From assembly GCA_023663205.1 (NCBI GenBank), contig JAMPHX010000048.1, forward strand, positions 1 to 9,832: DNA of 9,832 bases, read 5' to 3'. The notes beneath the pieces were generated by a model, which was not told the DNA's origin, ran no database searches, and was given only the letters and a program-made list of their open reading frames with translations. The stretch comes from Corallococcus sp. (lineage in GTDB: Bacteria > Bacillota > Clostridia > Christensenellales > CAG-314). A program made the translations under genes and the position numbers. Numbering within the stretch: position 1 is the stretch's first letter; each line of letters begins with the position of its first letter. Below are positions 6,603-9,832 of this stretch, in pieces.

Positions 6603-6631
6603 ATGATAGCAAAAATATCAAATAAAGTCAA
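6603..6631 (-). promoter_or_regulatory. Sigma-A-type promoter for the protease-scpA-scpB operon
   Basis: On the minus strand TTGACT (6631-6626) and TATCAT (6608-6603) are separated by exactly 17 bases. Transcription would begin around 6597-6595, only 5-8 bases before the protease ATG at 6590. This makes the first message nearly leaderless and without a Shine-Dalgarno sequence. Confidence 0.72.
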
Positions 6632-6751
6632 TTGTTAAAGCACCACTCCGTTTAACAAAGCATATCTTTGTAATTGATTATGATATTTAAAAGTATATCT
6701 AATTTTATTTTTCGGATCGCAAAATTTAACACACCGCTACAAAATGGCAAT

Positions 6752-6787
6752 TTAATGTAAAGGGCTTGATGCCTATTCAAGCCCTTT
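6752..6787 (-). terminator. Stem-loop terminator after dacF
   Basis: AAAGGGCTTGA (6759-6769) and TCAAGCCCTTT (6777-6787) are perfect 11-bp arms around a 7-base loop, beginning 13 bases after the dacF stop. The minus-strand sequence after the stem is ACAUUAAAUU, so the U tract is poor and partly inside the stem (CCCUUU). Placement supports a terminator or 3'-end stabilising hairpin for dacF; efficiency is uncertain. Confidence 0.65.
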
Positions 6788-6800
6788 GCTTATCAAGTAA

Positions 6801-7952
6801 TTATTTACCGAGAATTATATCGCTGATATAATCTGTATACCCTTTACATTCAATGTCGTTAGCAGCAATTAGATTAACATCGCATATCGTATTTCCGTTT
6901 GAATCTTTTAGAAATGCTTTACCTATTATATCCCCGCTACAAACCGGTGCTTTTACGTTATCGGGAATATCCGTAACAACTTGAAAATCGCACTTGCCCT
7001 TTTCGCCAAATCCGATTAGTTTTCTGTCTGGCTTTATCTCAACATTGTCCGACTTTCCGCCGAGAACGCCGACTTTTTCTATCTCGCTGTTAACGTCAAG
7101 ATAAACTTTACTTTCATAGTTAGCAAATCCGTAATTAAACAGCGAAGACACTTCGTTAAAACGTGTTTTACTGTCGGGCGCGCCTACAACCACGGCAACA
7201 AAGCGTGTATCGCCTCTTTTTGCCGTTGCCGACAAACAATGTTGAGCCTCAACGGTATAACCCGTTTTACCGCCGTCACAGCCGTCATAAAACCGTATCA
7301 AACGATTGGTGTTCGTCATTCCCGTAACTCGACCGCCGGGGTGTTGATAATCTTCCATCCAAACGCGCGAACACGTAAAATAATGCGGATTTTCAATAAG
7401 TTTAAGCATCATTTGCCCCACATCCAATGCGCACGAAAAATGATTGACGCAAGGCAGTCCCGTACAGTTTTCAAAATGCGTATTTTCCAAACCAAGCGTT
7501 TGTGCTTTTTGATTCATTTTATCAACAAAGTTTTCTACGCTTCCCGAAATATGCTCTGCAAGCGCAACACAACTGTCATTTGCCGAGCATACCACTATTG
7601 ACTTTATTAAATTTTCTACTTTGTGCGTAGTGTTTGCATCCAAAAAAACTTGTGAGCCACCCATCGATGCCGCTCTTTGGCTGACAGTAACTTCATCGTC
7701 CAAATGCAACTTACCGTCAGCAATTGCGTCATACACACACAACAAAGTCATTATTTTCGTCATACTGGCAATCGGACGTTTTTCCGTTGAATTTCTTTCA
7801 AACAATATATCGCCTTTTTCGGAAAGCAGCACCGCCTCTTTCGATTTTATATCGATAACGGTTTCAGCGGTTTCAGCGTTAGCAATCACAGGCAACACCG
7901 AAAGCAACGCCAATACACAACACAAAATAAACAATACAGTTGTTTTCTTCAT
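6801..7952 (-). CDS. dacF: D-alanyl-D-alanine carboxypeptidase, DacF type with PBP5 C-terminal domain
   Basis: A secreted or membrane-attached DD-carboxypeptidase that trims the terminal D-Ala from peptidoglycan. Residues 1-26 are a signal peptide (MKK, hydrophobic core, cleavage after ANA). Catalytic motifs are S63-M-T-K66, S123-A-N125 and K229-T-G231. Residues from about 280 to 375 form the beta-rich PBP5-type C-terminal domain. The final SDIILGK lacks a strong amphipathic anchor, so membrane attachment is uncertain. The ATG has a GAGAGGTGA ribosome site close upstream. It appears to be its own transcription unit, between a deoB terminator and its own stem-loop, with a dyad over the likely promoter. 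The mature part holds 13 cysteines, high for an exported protein. In Bacillus dacF belongs to the forespore programme and lies near deoB, which fits the neighbour here; the symbol is by family and context, not proven orthology. Confidence 0.92.
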   Translation of the reverse strand: MKKTTVLFILCCVLALLSVLPVIANAETAETVIDIKSKEAVLLSEKGDILFERNSTEKRPIASMTKIMTLLCVYDAIADGKLHLDDEVTVSQRAASMGGSQVFLDANTTHKVENLIKSIVVCSANDSCVALAEHISGSVENFVDKMNQKAQTLGLENTHFENCTGLPCVNHFSCALDVGQMMLKLIENPHYFTCSRVWMEDYQHPGGRVTGMTNTNRLIRFYDGCDGGKTGYTVEAQHCLSATAKRGDTRFVAVVVGAPDSKTRFNEVSSLFNYGFANYESKVYLDVNSEIEKVGVLGGKSDNVEIKPDRKLIGFGEKGKCDFQVVTDIPDNVKAPVCSGDIIGKAFLKDSNGNTICDVNLIAANDIECKGYTDYISDIILGK

Positions 7953-7993
7953 ATTTCACCTCTCAAATTTGGTATTAGTATTTGTCGTTAGCC

Positions 7994-8029
7994 TTTTATT
8001 ATGCAATAAACCAAACCTGCATAATAAAA
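7994..8029. promoter_or_regulatory. 12+12 bp perfect dyad in the dacF upstream region
   Basis: TTTTATTATGCA (7994-8005) and its exact reverse complement TGCATAATAAAA (8018-8029) flank a 12-bp spacer. The arm centres are 24 bp apart, about two helical turns, which suits a dimeric regulator. The upstream arm contains the candidate -10 box of dacF, so binding would cover the transcription start. As RNA it would be an AU-rich hairpin without a U tract, so it is unlikely to be a terminator. I do not recognise the site as belonging to a known regulator. Confidence 0.55.
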
Positions 8030-8049
8030 TAAGCGCGCATACATTTGAA
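8021..8049 (-). promoter_or_regulatory. Candidate promoter for dacF
   Basis: On the minus strand TTCAAA (8049-8044) and TATTAT (8026-8021) are separated by 17 bases; they match the sigma-A consensus at 4 and 5 of 6 positions. Transcription would start near 8014, giving a leader of about 60 bases. The -10 lies within the dyad at 7994-8029. A sporulation-sigma promoter is possible but I could not find a matching pair of boxes. Confidence 0.42.
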
Positions 8050-8174
8050 AAGTTTTGTACTGTGGCTTACGGAATTTATCTTGCACTTCAATCCGTTATG
8101 TTTAGTAAAATACAAATATGAAGTAATCTCTTTGAAAGCACTTGTGACAAATATTCAATATAAGATGAATACAT

Positions 8175-8199
8175 AAAAAGACGCCGCATATGCGGCGCC
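8175..8199 (-). terminator. Intrinsic terminator after deoB
   Basis: The minus strand reads GGCGCCGCAU-AUGCGGCGUC, a GC-rich self-complementary stem (one G-U pair) closing on a small central loop, followed by UUUUUAU. It lies 21 bases after the deoB stop. The plus strand has A-rich flanks instead of a U tract, so it acts only in the minus direction. Confidence 0.92.
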
Positions 8200-8220
8200 A
8201 AAAATAAAGCAATATTTATT

Positions 8221-9369
8221 TTACCTTGTAATCTTTTCCCAGACGGATTTGCTTCCGTATGGTAACCCCAGTTGTTGTAATATTGTGTCGGCAATAACAT
8301 CCATACCGGATAGTGTTCCCAAATTTGTAGGTACAACATCTCTACCGTAGATAAGTAAAGGCGTATATTCTCTTGTATGGTCGGTATGAATTTTGTGGGT
8401 AGGGTCGCAACCGTGGTCGCCCGAAATATACAATACGTCTTCTGGCTTCATGATTGACATAATTTCACCGACCTTCTTATCTATTTCTTCAAGAGCCTGC
8501 GCATACCCGTAAACATCTCTGCGGTGTCCGTATTTCATATCGGTATCTACAAGATTGACAAACACCAGACCGTCAAAGTCCTCTTTGACAAGTTGAATTG
8601 TTTTGTTTAAGCCGTCCAAGTTACTCACAGTATGTATACTGCGCGTAATGCCCTTACCGTTAAATATATACTCAATTTTGCCTACGGCGACGCTTTCAAG
8701 TCCTGCTGCTTTTACCTTGTCAAGCAATGTTTCCGACGGCGGACTAAGCGAAAAATCTTTACGGTCTGCCGTACGCTCAAACGGGTATGTACCAGCAAAA
8801 GGTCTTGCGATAATACGCCCCACGCCGTATTTGCCTGCGCATAATGCCCGCGCCTTTTCACACATCTCATACAACTGTTCAACGGTGTATTTTTCCATAT
8901 GAACAGCAATCTGCAACACGCTGTCGGCAGAAGTATATACAATCGGATAACCTGTTTTTAAATGTTCTTCGCCGTAATCTTTAATTACTTCCGTGCCGCT
9001 GTACGGTTTGTTGCAAAGAACCTTAGTACCCAATTCCTTTTCAAGACTGACAATAAAATCCTTTGGAAAGCCGTCGGGGAATGTCGGCATAAATTCTTTT
9101 GTAATTACGCCTGCTATTTCCCAATGTCCTACGGTTGTGTCCTTTCCCTTACTAAGTTCAGCAAGCCTTCCGTAGGTACCTTCAGCCAAACGGTCATCAT
9201 TATATGTTCCGTCTATGCAATACAATCCCATATCAGCCAAATTAGGCAAATTAACATCGTATGCACTACGAATATTTTTGAGTGTATTGGCGCCGTAATC
9301 GTTGTACTTTTTGCAATCAGGCAATGCACCAACGCCAAAACCGTCTATAATCAGCAAAAATGCTCTCAT
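8221..9369 (-). CDS. deoB: Phosphopentomutase DeoB
   Basis: Cytoplasmic, manganese-dependent enzyme of the alkaline phosphatase superfamily that interconverts ribose- or deoxyribose-1-phosphate and the 5-phosphates, linking nucleoside breakdown to pentose metabolism. The product has 382 residues, close to the usual 390-400. By alignment to the Bacillus cereus enzyme, the phosphorylated threonine is T78 in GKDTTVGHWE (75-84). Metal ligands are D9 (IIDGFG), D277 and H282 (VDTDMKYGH), D318 and H319 (SGDHG) and H331 (DHTREY). All are present. A longer reading frame extends to 9513, but it overlaps the upstream gene. I chose the ATG at 9369 because an AGGAG site precedes it by 7 bases and the protein then begins with MRAFLLIIDG, as in homologues. 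It has its own promoter and terminator, so it appears monocistronic. The punA gene that often accompanies it is absent. Confidence 0.97.
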   Translation of the reverse strand: MRAFLLIIDGFGVGALPDCKKYNDYGANTLKNIRSAYDVNLPNLADMGLYCIDGTYNDDRLAEGTYGRLAELSKGKDTTVGHWEIAGVITKEFMPTFPDGFPKDFIVSLEKELGTKVLCNKPYSGTEVIKDYGEEHLKTGYPIVYTSADSVLQIAVHMEKYTVEQLYEMCEKARALCAGKYGVGRIIARPFAGTYPFERTADRKDFSLSPPSETLLDKVKAAGLESVAVGKIEYIFNGKGITRSIHTVSNLDGLNKTIQLVKEDFDGLVFVNLVDTDMKYGHRRDVYGYAQALEEIDKKVGEIMSIMKPEDVLYISGDHGCDPTHKIHTDHTREYTPLLIYGRDVVPTNLGTLSGMDVIADTILQQLGLPYGSKSVWEKITR

Positions 9370-9376
9370 ATCAATT

Positions 9377-9381
9377 CTCCT
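9377..9381 (-). promoter_or_regulatory. Ribosome binding site that fixes the deoB start
   Basis: AGGAG on the minus strand, 7 bases before the ATG at 9369. It decides against the 48-codon longer frame, which would start inside the upstream gene and has no family similarity. Confidence 0.85.
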
Positions 9382-9387
9382 GAGTAT

Positions 9388-9416
9388 ATTATAATAAATT
9401 TTTGATTTATTTGCAA
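9388..9416 (-). promoter_or_regulatory. Sigma-A-type promoter for deoB
   Basis: On the minus strand TTGCAA (9416-9411) and a perfect TATAAT (9393-9388) are separated by 17 bases, within the 47-bp gap before deoB. Transcription would begin near 9381, so the leader is only about a dozen bases and starts at the ribosome site. No operator-like dyad is evident. Confidence 0.75.
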
Positions 9417-9832
9417 TCAAATTAGCACTGTTATCAAGCGAAGTAACACAAAAACAGTTATTAACCTTACAGCAATACCAATTACCTCTGTCAAAAAAGC
9501 GGATACATTGCAATTAAACGCTTCACGCAAATCGCAAAAAGTCAAATGCATGTCATTGCTGCAAATAAGAGAAACACAACACGCAAAGCAATTTATCAAC
9601 TGCTCGGGCAAAAATGCAAAAACGACATAAAATACTCCCAGCAAACCAAACGCTTCTATTGAAATCCTTGCGGATATTCCCAAATAAAGTCCGCTACAAA
9701 AGCACAAAAGAACTTTTAGACAATTTGTATATTTGCTTAAACTTAACAAATACATTACTGCGCAATACAAGATTGCATTAAAAATCATCTTTAAAAATGC
9801 CGAAAAAAACGAGTCTGAAACAACGATAACTA
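9417..9832 (-). CDS. Membrane protein, probably stage II sporulation protein M (SpoIIM), C-terminal part
   Basis: The reading frame is open to the right edge of the window, so the gene most likely begins outside. An internal ATG at 9788 would give 123 residues, but the preceding 14 codons are also open (ending SFFSAFLK). Counting from that ATG, there are about four hydrophobic segments: 1-17, 24-42, 46-76 and 97-123. The middle reads SGLYLGISARISIEAFGLLGVF by position 32-53, followed by FAFLPEQLI (57-65). This matches the pattern I know from SpoIIM, a glycine-bounded helix, then a conserved Gly-x-x-Gly, then LPxxLI. SpoIIM works with SpoIID and SpoIIP in septal peptidoglycan thinning during engulfment. 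In Bacillus spoIIM lies shortly upstream of deoB, which supports the call. Similarity is weak, so another polytopic protein remains possible. It ends 47 bases before deoB. Confidence 0.5.
   Translation of the reverse strand, partial: VIVVSDSFFSAFLKMIFNAILYCAVMYLLSLSKYTNCLKVLLCFCSGLYLGISARISIEAFGLLGVFYVVFAFLPEQLINCFACCVSLICSNDMHLTFCDLREAFNCNVSAFLTEVIGIAVRLITVFVLLRLITVLI

Noticed and set aside
7998..8005. CATAATA box on the minus strand resembling a sigma-G -10 element before dacF
   Set aside because: No matching -35 box about 18 bases upstream; the sequence is explained by the dyad arm.
7621..8121. Plus-strand reading frame of 166 codons
   Set aside because: Mostly the mirror of dacF; it includes the reversed signal peptide and leader and looks like no protein family.
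8962..9405. Plus-strand reading frame of 147 codons opposite deoB
   Set aside because: It is antisense to a fully supported gene with all catalytic residues intact.
9370..9513. 48-codon N-terminal extension of deoB
   Set aside because: It overlaps the upstream gene and promoter; the internal ATG has a proper ribosome site and matches the family start.

Overview
This is an AT-rich window in which every gene I can support lies on the minus strand. It looks like core chromosome from an endospore-forming, anaerobic, Clostridia-type Firmicute. The basis is the combination of a YtfJ-type sporulation protein, a DUF2953 (YtfI-like) protein, a probable SpoIIM tail, two D-alanyl-D-alanine carboxypeptidases and scpAB, in an order like that known from clostridia and Bacillus. 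I cannot assign genus or family.

Layout, in the direction of transcription (high to low coordinates). (1) 9832-9417: 3' end of a membrane protein, probably SpoIIM, cut by the window edge. (2) 9369-8221: deoB, with its own sigma-A-type promoter and a clear intrinsic terminator. (3) 7952-6801: dacF-type carboxypeptidase with signal peptide, a striking 12+12 bp dyad over its likely promoter, and a stem-loop after its stop. (4) 6590-4446: an M50 site-2 protease, scpA and scpB, tightly overlapping, driven by a strong promoter so close to the protease ATG that the mRNA would be nearly leaderless. (5) 4445-3925: a 521-bp gap without a credible gene but rich in imperfect inverted repeats; this is the least explained part of the window. 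(6) 3924-1958: DUF2953, ytfJ and a second carboxypeptidase, overlapping each other and ending in a strong terminator. (7) 1731-1: rluB, surE and the start of an HI0933/BaiN-type flavoprotein, with a strong promoter before rluB; the flavoprotein runs off the left edge.

The genes fall into a few jobs: peptidoglycan trimming (two DD-carboxypeptidases), chromosome condensation and segregation (ScpA and ScpB, partners of SMC), sporulation (YtfJ, DUF2953, probably SpoIIM), nucleotide and sugar salvage (DeoB, SurE) and rRNA modification (RluB). There is no sign of phage, insertion sequence, CRISPR array, defence system, tRNA or rRNA. No wholly new gene system is evident. The points worth a second look are regulatory or structural: the 521-bp inter-operon gap, the dacF dyad and the almost leaderless protease transcript.
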